Below, one piece after another: positions 1-5,795 of a stretch of 6,146 nt of DNA. The notes below the pieces were generated by a model. The model was not told where the DNA came from. It did no database searches and saw nothing but the letters and a program-made list of their open reading frames with translations. Every line of letters begins with the position of its first letter. The first letter of the stretch is position 1. Source of the DNA: DATHWB01 sp041744795 (GTDB taxonomy: Bacteria; Actinomycetota; Acidimicrobiia; Spongiisociales; ZC4RG35); contig JBGTKD010000098.1 of assembly GCA_041744795.1 (NCBI GenBank), positions 1 to 6,146 of the forward strand. The letters run 5' to 3'. Both the position numbers and the translations under genes were made by a program.

Positions 1-23
1 TGGGGACACCATTGGTGTCCCCA
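1..23. terminator. Hairpin at left edge, candidate terminator of an upstream gene
   Basis: A perfect 10-bp inverted repeat, TGGGGACACC (1-10) and GGTGTCCCCA (14-23), is separated by only ATT. No T-rich tract follows (CTTCTCATTG), so as a plus-strand intrinsic terminator it is incomplete. The bases to its left are outside the window. It lies 17 bp before a good promoter, which fits the end of an upstream transcription unit. It could also be a palindromic protein-binding site. Confidence 0.45.
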
Positions 24-40
24 CTTCTCATTGCGGTCAG

Positions 41-67
41 GGTTTGAAACAGAGCTGCATTGGGAAC
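41..67 (+). promoter_or_regulatory. SigB/SigF-like promoter of the 94-306 gene
   Basis: The -35-like element GGTTT (41-45) and the -10-like element GGGAAC (62-67) are separated by exactly 16 bp. General-stress sigma factors of the SigB/SigF group recognise GTTT and GGGWAN with this kind of spacing, and A is tolerated as the fourth base of the -10. Transcription would start near 74-76 and give a leader of about 20 nt containing the GGAGG ribosome site of the next gene. Three other promoters in the window have the same geometry, which raises confidence. Confidence 0.6.
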
Positions 68-93
68 TCCATCACTGAACGGAGGCGGATTCA

Positions 94-306
94 ATGTTCG
101 ATGTATTACCAAGGAATGCCACGATCCCGATCACAAGGGATCCCGATCTCGACATGGAGCTCGCAGAGGGTGCCGCGCTGTACCTGAAGCGTCAGGGTCT
201 CGCCCACCAAGCCATTGTTCGCTGTCTCGCCGACGAGTTCGAACTCGATCGAGCAACAGCTGAGATGGTTACAGACCTAGTGAAGGTCGACCTCGACAAC
301 CGTTAG
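94..306 (+). CDS. Small unknown protein, 70 aa
   Basis: I do not recognise this family. The product is a 70-residue, acidic, soluble-looking protein with no signal peptide or membrane segment. From about residue 20 it reads as two or three amphipathic helices (the stretch around LYLKRQGLAHQAIVRCLADE, then a second helix around DRATAEMVTDLV). Such a small helical bundle could bind nucleic acid or a partner protein, but no diagnostic motif is visible. The start is well supported: GGAGG at 81-85 lies 8 nt before ATG 94, and a SigB/SigF-like promoter (41-67) is just upstream. The lipoprotein gene follows 119 bp later on the same strand and shows no clear promoter of its own, so the two may be co-transcribed. 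That the gene is real is likely; its function is unknown. Confidence 0.75.
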   Translation: MFDVLPRNATIPITRDPDLDMELAEGAALYLKRQGLAHQAIVRCLADEFELDRATAEMVTDLVKVDLDNR

Positions 307-374
307 ACGCCGACTTTGGGCTTGTCGCCGAGCCCTCAGTATTCACGAACGCTAAGCCGGTCCGAGGACTCAAT

Positions 375-401
375 GAACCCCTGCCTACCGGGCGGGGGTT
401 C
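375..401 (+). terminator. Hairpin between the small gene and the lipoprotein gene (terminator or leader structure)
   Basis: GAACCCC (375-381) pairs with GGGGTTC (395-401). The stem continues inward through a T-G wobble and GCC/GGC to a very small ACC loop, about 12 pairs in all. No T tract follows (TACGCG), so termination would be weak. It ends only 11 bp before the AAGGAG ribosome site of the lipoprotein gene. It could therefore be an attenuating terminator, an mRNA-stabilising 5' structure, or a processing site that gives the two genes different expression levels. I cannot tell which. Confidence 0.45.
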
Positions 402-412
402 TACGCGAAAAC

Positions 413-418
413 AAGGAG
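413..418 (+). promoter_or_regulatory. Ribosome binding site that fixes the lipoprotein start at ATG 426
   Basis: AAGGAG at 413-418 leaves only 1 nt before the in-frame ATG at 420 but 7 nt before the ATG at 426. Only the second spacing is workable. The start is therefore placed at 426, two codons inside the longest open frame. Confidence 0.8.
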
Positions 419-425
419 AATGAAA

Positions 426-857
426 ATGAATTCAATCAACAAGATGGCCGCGATCGCCGTCTCCGCCGTCATGCTTGCCGCATGCGGCGCCCCGGGAACC
501 ACAAGCGATACCGGACTCGCGGACACCACCCTCGGTGACGCCGAGGGTGCCGGCACGGTCGTGATGGACGCACAGACTGTGAACGATCTCGTCGCAGAGT
601 TCAATGACCTGCGCACGGAAGTTCAGGCCGCTGCCTCGCCCGGGCTGACCGACGCCTGGAACGCCTTAGAGATCCAGATGGCGAACATGGTCGTATCGGC
701 TGACAGCGAGGGTGTGCCTCCGAGCGTGTTGGAAGACGCCAGAGACGCGGTCCAAGAAGTCACCGACGCGATTCAGTCAGAGGGAGACTCGATCACCGAG
801 AGCCTTTCGGCCGGCTGGAACGCCTTCGTGAGCCGGTTTCAGACGCTCACCTCGTAA
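426..857 (+). CDS. Small secreted lipoprotein, 143 aa, unknown function
   Basis: The N-terminus is a classic lipoprotein signal: MNSINK, a hydrophobic core AAIAVSAVML, and the lipobox LAAC with the lipidated cysteine at residue 20 (numbered from ATG 426). The protein should be cut by signal peptidase II and anchored on the outer face of the cytoplasmic membrane. After the cysteine comes a Gly/Thr/Ala-rich acidic linker (about residues 21-48), then a helical domain of about 95 residues. That domain is rich in Ala, Glu, Asp and Val and contains two tryptophans in similar settings (DAWNALE and AGWNAFV), which hints at two related helical halves. I recognise no enzyme or binding motif. The gene follows a hairpin and ends 20 bp before a strong terminator. 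No separate promoter is evident, so it is probably read from the promoter at 41-67. Localisation is confident; function is not known. Confidence 0.85.
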   Translation: MNSINKMAAIAVSAVMLAACGAPGTTSDTGLADTTLGDAEGAGTVVMDAQTVNDLVAEFNDLRTEVQAAASPGLTDAWNALEIQMANMVVSADSEGVPPSVLEDARDAVQEVTDAIQSEGDSITESLSAGWNAFVSRFQTLTS

Positions 858-877
858 AACCGCAAGGCGAACAAGAA

Positions 878-907
878 GAAGGTCCCCCACCTCAGTGGGG
901 GACCTTC
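878..907. terminator. Strong bidirectional intrinsic terminator between convergent genes
   Basis: A perfect 13-bp stem (878-890 with 895-907, core AAGGTCCCCCAC/GTGGGGGACCTT) closes on a CTCA tetraloop. On the plus strand it is followed by a pyrimidine-rich CTCTATTT. On the minus strand the following bases read TTCTTGTT. It lies 20 bp after the lipoprotein stop and 22 bp after the permease stop on the opposite strand, so it serves both converging units. Confidence 0.9.
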
Positions 908-929
908 CTCTATTTGGACTCCCGCCCTC

Positions 930-2492
930 TCAGCTGATTCTTGCCAACGGGCGTTGAGCGCGGGAAGTCGGGTTCGGTGGCGGCTTCCTTACCGGAACGA
1001 CTCGCGTACGCATGAGTAGCCAGGCCGCCAAGAGAAACACGACGGCTACTCCCGCCGCGCCAGCCACGATCAGGGTTGGAGGGGCCTGACCGAGGAACGC
1101 TATGTCCTGCAAGGCGGCGATCCCGTAGGTGGCAGGCTGAACGAAGGAGACAACTCGGACGGCCTCGATAAGGCGGTCCGTCGAGATGAAGAAGCCGCTG
1201 AAGAAGATCGAGATCATCAATGCGATCATGGCGTACTGAATCGCCTCGCTCTCTGTCCGGGCAATGGCGGAGATCACGAAACCGACGCCCAACGACGCCA
1301 CCAGCACGAGGAAGATCATGAAGGCGAACCACCAGAGGGAACCAGCGATATGGAATCCGAAGCCCACAATCGCTGCGGTTGTCAACGCGGCGCTCACGAG
1401 GCCGCCGAGGAGCAAGTAGGCGAGGTATTTGCCGATGAGCGCCTCGCCCGCTGACAGTGGCGAAACTCGGAACAACTCGATCGACCCCAGTGTGCGCTCG
1501 CGGACGAGCGAGAGCGCAGCGAAGGTGAGTGCGAGGTGCTGGAGCAGCAGCGCAATCACCCCTGGCACGTAATAGTGGGAGAAGTCGATGTCGATGCCCT
1601 GGACGTGTTCGACCGCCGCCACGAAGGGGCTCACCATCACCGCCGCATCGATGTTTCGGAAGGTCGACAGCTCAGCTTCGAGCAGAGTCAGATCGGACTG
1701 AAGTGAGGCCAAAGACTCGCCCAGGTCGCTGTTGGACGTAGTCGGGTCTCCCAACCGGCCGGTGTTCTCCTGAGCACGCGCCAGCGCCTCCCAACCGACG
1801 GCATCGACACCAGCCACATCGTCAACTCCGCCGAGCACGCCGCTCTGGTAACTGGTGGTCGTCGCGAGTTCGTCCAAGCTCTCCTCAAGGTCGCGTTGGT
1901 CTAGCGGGTCGATCGGATCTCCCCGTTCAACCGCCAGGGTCATCGATTCGACCGCAGACCGTGCGGTTGGCAACGCGGCCTCCAGGTCTGCGGACTCTGC
2001 CTGACCGGCGATCACGATTTCGCGAATGATGGCTTGGTTCAATTCGTTGACTGCCGATGCGGCGACCACATTGATGAACGTGCTCTCAAACGGGTCTATC
2101 TGGCTGTGATAGATCGAGATGGGGACCTGTTCGTTGGCTCGAACGCGTTCTGCGGCGTCGGCAGGTACCACCACCAGGACGTCGGCGTCCCCTGCCACCA
2201 TGCTCTCCCGGGCGGCCGCTTCGTCCGCCGTTACCTCCGTAAGAGAAACCCGTCGGCCCAATGCCTCGGCCAATTCAACGGCCCGGCTTTCAAGGCCGCT
2301 CCCCGGCGGCACGACCAGAACAGCATTGAGGCCGGGTCGCGCCGGGGCGTAACCGATCCCGAAAAGCAGCAGAATGAGAAAGGGACCCACGACAAGTGTG
2401 AGGAGGAGTCGCGGCTGGCGGAGCACCTCGAAGAAATCTTTGCGAATGAACGCGACGGTGCGGATCAGTCGCCCGCTTGTGGGTCGGCTCAC
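930..2492 (-). CDS. ABC-2 type exporter permease with large extracytoplasmic domain, 520 aa
   Basis: This is the membrane subunit of an ABC exporter in the cytoplasmic membrane. One transmembrane helix lies near residues 28-48. It is followed by an extracytoplasmic region of about 260 residues (49-307), then five more helices (about 308-329, 352-378, 386-410, 418-437, 472-494). The segment RERTLGSIELFRVSPLSAGE (331-350) followed by GKYLAYLL is the hallmark cytoplasmic loop of ABC-2 permeases. The 6-helix plan with a big loop after helix 1 fits the ABC2_membrane_3 type (drug, lipid or polymer export); the substrate cannot be read from sequence. The loop has a helical, possibly coiled-coil part (about 145-285) and is longer than usual for the family. 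The start is GTG at 2492, overlapping the ATPase stop as GTGA, with GAGG 8 nt upstream, so the two genes are translationally coupled. The basic, proline-rich tail (about 500-520) is cytoplasmic. Confidence 0.9.
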   Translation of the reverse strand: MSRPTSGRLIRTVAFIRKDFFEVLRQPRLLLTLVVGPFLILLLFGIGYAPARPGLNAVLVVPPGSGLESRAVELAEALGRRVSLTEVTADEAAARESMVAGDADVLVVVPADAAERVRANEQVPISIYHSQIDPFESTFINVVAASAVNELNQAIIREIVIAGQAESADLEAALPTARSAVESMTLAVERGDPIDPLDQRDLEESLDELATTTSYQSGVLGGVDDVAGVDAVGWEALARAQENTGRLGDPTTSNSDLGESLASLQSDLTLLEAELSTFRNIDAAVMVSPFVAAVEHVQGIDIDFSHYYVPGVIALLLQHLALTFAALSLVRERTLGSIELFRVSPLSAGEALIGKYLAYLLLGGLVSAALTTAAIVGFGFHIAGSLWWFAFMIFLVLVASLGVGFVISAIARTESEAIQYAMIALMISIFFSGFFISTDRLIEAVRVVSFVQPATYGIAALQDIAFLGQAPPTLIVAGAAGVAVVFLLAAWLLMRTRVVPVRKPPPNPTSRAQRPLARIS

Positions 2493-3545
2493 CGGTCCAC
2501 CCTCGCCGGAGCGACGAGCGGTTTCGGCTTACGGTGACGGTCGGATTCCGCCTTTGGCCCATTCTTCGTCCGTTTGCTGACCAGTTCGACGAAGACGTCG
2601 TCGAACTGCGGCAACTCGGGTTCCACGGATTCGATTTCGCGTCCGGCCTCTGAGGCCCATGCGGTCACCCGGGCGGCGGCTGCACCGGCATCCTCGACCA
2701 CCAGGCGGATGACACCTGGTGCCAGTCGCTCGTGGCTAATCGCGGCTGCCGCTTCGGCCAGTTGGTCACGTTGGGCACCTGGCAGGGGAGCGGTGAATAC
2801 GACTTTCAGGAGCTCGCCTCCATATGCCTCTCGGCGCAGACCTTCCGGCGTGTCGAGGGCGATGAGTCGGCCCTCGGCCAGCACTCCGACCTTGTCGCAA
2901 TTTGCGGCGTCGCCGACGTATTGCGTCGTGACGAACAGGGTCCTGCCCGCATCGCGAAGCTCGATTAACCGGTCCCAGATCTTCTTTCGCAAAATCGGGT
3001 CGATGCCTTGTTGGCTCATCGAGAAACAAGATGTGCGGCTCGTGTGCCATTGTCGCTGCCAGGGCCAGACGCCGCTGCATACCTCCGGAAGCATCACGGA
3101 GAAGACGGTGCCGAGCATCGTCCAGTTCGACAAATCGGAGATAGCGTGCGAGTCGCTCGCGGCGCCCACGCCAGGGCATTCCGAACAGAGAAGCGCTGAA
3201 TACGAGGTTCTCCCAGAGGCTCAAGTGGGGATAGAGCACAGATAGTTGCGGCATGTATCCCAGCCTGCGGCGGTCGGTACGGTCGAACTCCGACGGCGGC
3301 TTGCCGAGGACGGTCAGCTCGCCATGTTGGGGAGTTAGAACGCCCGTCAAGAGTCGGATAGTCGTCGTCTTGCCCGACCCGCTCGGGCCGATGAATCCAA
3401 AAATTGTTCCCGGCTGGACATCGAGATCGAGCTCGTGGACGCCTTCACCGCCTTCGAAGACGTGGGTCAACCCACGCGCCCGCACCGTCGGTTCAGGCGC
3501 TTTGGGTGGTTCATGGACAGCGGCAGACGAGGTCAGATCGATCAT
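2489..3545 (-). pseudogene. ABC exporter ATP-binding protein, frameshifted after Walker B
   Basis: This is the ATPase partner of the downstream permease, split between two frames. The first frame (3545 down to about 3009; nominal ORF 2766-3545) encodes Walker A GPSGSGKT (residues 53-60), the Q-loop MPQ (98-100), a signature-like ASGGMQRR (152-159) and Walker B HILFLDEPT (171-179). It then turns into basic nonsense. The second frame (about 3010 down to 2489; nominal ORF 2489-3169) continues exactly where family members do: QGIDP (D-loop), an H-loop-like TTQYVGDAANCD, then a regulatory C-terminal domain ending PQFDDVFVELV. Joined, they give about 352 residues, a normal length for this exporter class. 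Two bases appear to be missing between the Thr and Gly codons. ATG 3545 is the first start after an in-frame TAG, preceded closely by AGAGG. If the mutation is real, the ATPase is dead and coupling to the permease is broken. If it is a sequencing error, this is an intact gene. Confidence 0.85.
3005..3014 (-). other. Frameshift site in the ATPase gene
   Basis: On the minus strand the codons run GAT GAG CCA ACA, then a single A, then GGC ATC GAC. The family needs one whole codon between the Thr of DEPT and the Gly of the D-loop (DEPT-x-G-I-D). One base is present, so two are missing. Loss of one CA unit from an original CCAACACAAGGC would explain it and would restore DEPTQGID. There is no slippery heptamer, so programmed frameshifting is unlikely. 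Confidence 0.8.
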
Positions 3546-3556
3546 CGGCCTCTGGC

Positions 3557-3583
3557 GTACCCGCTAGCTGCCCCGTCCAAACT
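3557..3583 (-). promoter_or_regulatory. SigB/SigF-like promoter of the ABC exporter operon
   Basis: Read on the minus strand, AGTTT (3583-3579) is followed by 16 bp and then GGGTAC (3562-3557), a full match to the GGGTA(C/T) -10 of SigF/SigB-type promoters and four of five bases of the -35. Only 11 bp separate the -10 from ATG 3545, so the leader would be a few nucleotides long. That agrees with the poorly spaced ribosome site of the ATPase gene. The promoter mirrors the plus-strand one at 3612-3638. Confidence 0.6.
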
Positions 3584-3637
3584 TGGAGTTCCAGGCCTGG
3601 CCCGGGCTTCTGGTTTTAATGCGTCGCTAGCCGGGTA
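3558..3637. repeat. Spaced inverted repeat formed by two divergent -10 regions
   Basis: TACCCGCTAGC (3558-3568) is mirrored by GCTAGCCGGGTA (3626-3637), with one extra C in the right arm. The arms contain the two divergent -10 elements, each preceded by GCTAGC. The centre of symmetry is near 3597. A perfect palindrome CCAGGCCTGG (3591-3600) lies close to that centre. The symmetry may reflect a shared sigma factor plus a shared regulator contacting GCTAGC. Confidence 0.5.
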
Positions 3638-3638
3638 A
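3612..3638 (+). promoter_or_regulatory. SigB/SigF-like promoter of the membrane protein/AI-2E operon
   Basis: GGTTT (3612-3616), a 16-bp spacer, and GGGTAA (3633-3638) match the general-stress sigma-factor pattern with one off-consensus final base in the -10. The first possible start codon (GTG 3648) is only 9 bp further, so the transcript is either leaderless or starts translation at ATG 3660 or ATG 3690. Confidence 0.55.
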
Positions 3639-3647
3639 CTCAACCCA

Positions 3648-4475
3648 GTGCCAACCCTCATGCAATCACGACCGCGTGAAACGCATCGAATGCGCGGGCC
3701 GCTCATTTCCCGAATCGGTGCGGCCGGCCTTGTAGGCGCTGTACTGATCACCGCTATTGGGTGGTTCATCGTCGGCGACCTGTTCAGCAAGCTCGATAGT
3801 TCCCTCGACTTGACTGCCGATTCGCTTTCGACGGTGAGTGAGACCCTTGACGTGGCCGGGGAAACTCTCGACACACTGGGTCTGGCGTTCGACAACGTGG
3901 TCACGGCGTCGGGTCACGCGTCGGCAAGCTCGGCGACGGTGACCGAAGCTCTCGCTCAAACGGTCGCCGTAGTGGGATCCGACTTGCCGGCAAGCATCGA
4001 ATCGATCCGCACGGCGATGCCGGGACTGATCGAGGCAGCCAGAGTCATCGACTCGACCCTGTCCGGCCTGGCGTTGATCGGCGTGCCATACGATCCAGAC
4101 GTCCCCCTGGACGAAGCATTTACCGACCTCGACCGTCAACTCGAACCGCTACCCGAGACACTTCGTGCGAATGCAAGGGTGATCGCTGGACTCATACCCG
4201 AAGCTCAGGGCTTCCAGCAACAGACCGAAGAGCTCACCGTCCAAGTGGAGGAGATTCGAAGGAACGTCGATTCCGCCCGACGACTTATCGACGAGTATCG
4301 GGAGCAGGCGGCGAGCGCAGGCGGCCTCGTCAGCGACACGAACGCCGACCTCGATCGCAGTGCCCTACTCGTTCGTCTGCTGGTGGTGGGCGCCGGGGCC
4401 CTGGCCGTCGCCGCCATGGGCGGACTTTTCGTTTCGGGAAAGGCGATCACGGCTCTAGAAAGTCTGGAACGTTGA
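3648..4475 (+). CDS. Two-helix membrane protein with long extracytoplasmic helical region, 275 aa, unknown
   Basis: I do not recognise this family. Numbered from GTG 3648, a first membrane helix spans about 23-43 (GLVGAVLITAIGWFIVG). A helical region of about 195 residues follows, then a second helix at about 239-263 (VRLLVVGAGALAVAAMGGLF) and a short tail. The middle has regularly spaced Leu/Val/Thr residues (about 46-86) and a charged coiled-coil-like stretch (about 190-222, EELTVQVEEIRRNVDSARRL). This layout, a helical stalk between two membrane anchors, recalls sensor-like or scaffold proteins, but no catalytic or signalling domain is seen. Its TGA overlaps the TTG start of the AI-2E gene, so the two are probably co-translated and may form a complex. 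The start is uncertain: GTG 3648 (near-leaderless), ATG 3660 and ATG 3690 are all in frame and none has a clear ribosome site. Confidence 0.8.
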   Translation: MPTLMQSRPRETHRMRGPLISRIGAAGLVGAVLITAIGWFIVGDLFSKLDSSLDLTADSLSTVSETLDVAGETLDTLGLAFDNVVTASGHASASSATVTEALAQTVAVVGSDLPASIESIRTAMPGLIEAARVIDSTLSGLALIGVPYDPDVPLDEAFTDLDRQLEPLPETLRANARVIAGLIPEAQGFQQQTEELTVQVEEIRRNVDSARRLIDEYREQAASAGGLVSDTNADLDRSALLVRLLVVGAGALAVAAMGGLFVSGKAITALESLER

Positions 4476-5614
4476 CCAACTCCGACCGGCCCAACGGGGC
4501 TGACTCGACGGCAGAAGAGGATCCAGCGCCGGACTGGTCGGTGATGTGGCCACCACTCAGCTATTGGTGGCGTGCAGCGGTGGTCGTCATTGGAGTGGTG
4601 ATAGCGGTCCGTGTCCTCGCCGCGTTACAGGACGTGTTGCTCATAATGCTTGCGGCCTTCGTCGTAGCATTAGGTATGCAGCCGGCGTTGTCCGATCTCG
4701 AACGGCGCGGGATGCGCCGAGGGGCCGGAATGGCGGTGATCGTGCTGGCCGGTCTAGTGGTGATGGCAGGATTGGCCGCCGCCATCATCCCTACGGTCGT
4801 CAATCAGGCAGTGATGGCCTTCGAACGGCTCCCGGAGGTGATCGAGAATCTCGAGCGGACGTCGCCGGTGATGGCTGACCTCCTGGCGGGCGTGCCTGTA
4901 CCTGGCTCCGGCGACGAGGTGGAGGGCGACCAGACGCTCCAAATACTGGGCGGCTTCGCAAGGGGCATATTCAATACGGTGACGCTGCTGCTGTTGGTGC
5001 CGTACTTCGCTGTCAGCTTTCCAACAACCAAGTCGTGGATGTTTCGCCTGCTTCGCCGCAACCATCGCGAGGACTTCGTCTACGTGGTCAATCGAGCAAC
5101 CGAACTGACCTCCAACTACATCGTCGGGAACCTGGCCATCAGTTTCATAGCTGGTGTCGTGTCCTTCGCCGGGTTCAAGGCCATTGGACTGCCATATGCG
5201 GTGGCGTTGGCAGCCTGGGTGGCTGTCACGGATCTCATTCCTGCATTCGGGGCCACTATCGGCGCGATTCCTGTCCTCATCGTCGCCGCCCTCACGGGAG
5301 GACCCGCATTCGTCTGGGCGCTTTTGCTGATCGTGGTGTATCAGCAGATCGAGAACTACGTCATCGCCCCAAGGGTGATGAAGCGAGCAGTCGATCTCAG
5401 TCCCCCGGTGGTCATCGCGGCGTTGTTGGTCGGCGGGACGCTCGCCGGTGTTGTCGGTGCGTTGTTGGCGCTGCCCGTGGCTGCGCTGAGCAAGATCCTC
5501 GTATCGGAATTCATCGTCCGGACGCGCATCGACACTGTCCGCGGAGAGAACGCCGAGACCGGTCCTGCCAAGCGGAAGCACCGGGGCAAGATCGGGTCCC
5601 TGCCGCTGCCCTGA
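4472..5614 (+). CDS. AI-2E family (UPF0118/PerM) transporter, 380 aa
   Basis: This is an integral membrane protein of the AI-2E family. Characterised members are implicated in autoinducer-2 export (TqsA) or Na+/H+ antiport, so the substrate here is open. Two N-terminal helices run about 33-52 and 54-70, a third 86-108. A soluble segment (about 110-160) follows, then a helix at 164-183 and a cluster of C-terminal helices from about 215 to 345. Family hallmarks are clear: DLIPAFGATIGAIPVLIVA (254-272) and YQQIENYVIAPRVMKRAV (290-307), followed by LSPPVVIAALLVGGTLAGVV and the ALLALPVAA helix. The length is normal. The basic tail (350-380) should be cytoplasmic. The TTG start at 4472 overlaps the previous stop as TTGA; GTG 4541 or ATG 4544 are alternatives, but neither has a good ribosome site and coupling favours TTG. 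A strong terminator follows 59 bp after the stop. Confidence 0.93.
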   Translation: MTNSDRPNGADSTAEEDPAPDWSVMWPPLSYWWRAAVVVIGVVIAVRVLAALQDVLLIMLAAFVVALGMQPALSDLERRGMRRGAGMAVIVLAGLVVMAGLAAAIIPTVVNQAVMAFERLPEVIENLERTSPVMADLLAGVPVPGSGDEVEGDQTLQILGGFARGIFNTVTLLLLVPYFAVSFPTTKSWMFRLLRRNHREDFVYVVNRATELTSNYIVGNLAISFIAGVVSFAGFKAIGLPYAVALAAWVAVTDLIPAFGATIGAIPVLIVAALTGGPAFVWALLLIVVYQQIENYVIAPRVMKRAVDLSPPVVIAALLVGGTLAGVVGALLALPVAALSKILVSEFIVRTRIDTVRGENAETGPAKRKHRGKIGSLPLP

Positions 5615-5673
5615 TTGGGCGAACGGTCCCGGGCAGCAAGGGCGACGCTTGAGTCGTCCGACACCGAAGAAGA

Positions 5674-5705
5674 AAAGGGCTCGAACCGTACCGTTCGAGC
5701 CCTTT
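5674..5705 (+). terminator. Strong intrinsic terminator after the AI-2E gene
   Basis: A perfect 13-bp stem (AAAGGGCTCGAAC at 5674-5686 with GTTCGAGCCCTTT at 5693-5705) closes on a 6-nt loop. The T-rich end of the stem plus CTC gives a short U tract on the plus strand. On the minus strand the stem is followed by TCTTCTTCGG, so it may also stop transcription the other way. Confidence 0.9.
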
Positions 5706-5734
5706 CTCGTGGGCATCCAATCTGGACAGATGCG

Positions 5735-5761
5735 GGTTTGCTACCCGCGCAGGACGGGTAC
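5735..5761 (+). promoter_or_regulatory. SigB/SigF-like promoter of the YflT-type stress gene
   Basis: GGTTT (5735-5739), exactly 16 bp, then GGGTAC (5756-5761) is the best match in the window to the known SigF/SigB consensus of actinobacteria. The predicted transcript starts near 5768 and has a leader of about 28 nt carrying AAGGAGA. In Bacillus subtilis yflT itself belongs to the SigB regulon, so promoter and gene identity support each other. Confidence 0.75.
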
Positions 5762-5795
5762 TGGTAGTTCATCGTCCCCAAAGAAGGAGAAGACG

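Noticed and set aside
322..345. Possible housekeeping promoter TTGTCG/TATTCA before the lipoprotein gene
   Set aside because: The spacer is only 12 bp and both boxes are poor matches.
420..857. Lipoprotein start at ATG 420
   Set aside because: AAGGAG would be only 1 nt away; ATG 426 has the proper 7-nt spacing.
910..1332. 140-codon minus-strand frame overlapping the permease 3' end
   Set aside because: Alternative frame of the permease gene with Arg-rich nonsense composition, running into the terminator region.
3005..3014. Programmed ribosomal frameshift in the ATPase gene
   Set aside because: No slippery heptamer or stimulatory structure is apparent. A +1 shift would give DEPTGID, one residue short of the family pattern, whereas a simple two-base deletion explains everything.
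2034..3245. Plus-strand open frames 2034-2537 and 2574-3245
   Set aside because: Both are antisense to the ABC exporter genes, show low-complexity Ser/Arg/Ala composition and have no ribosome site or domain.
4754..5716. 320-codon open frame on the minus strand
   Set aside because: It lies antisense across the AI-2E gene, is rich in His, Arg, Gln and Asp with no domain, and runs through the strong terminator. It is a shadow of the high-GC gene.
5732..5748. Hairpin GCGGGT-TTGCT-ACCCGC as a regulatory RNA structure
   Set aside because: It overlaps the -35 and spacer of the predicted promoter, upstream of the expected transcript start, so it would not be in the mRNA. A 6-bp stem in GC-rich DNA is easily chance.
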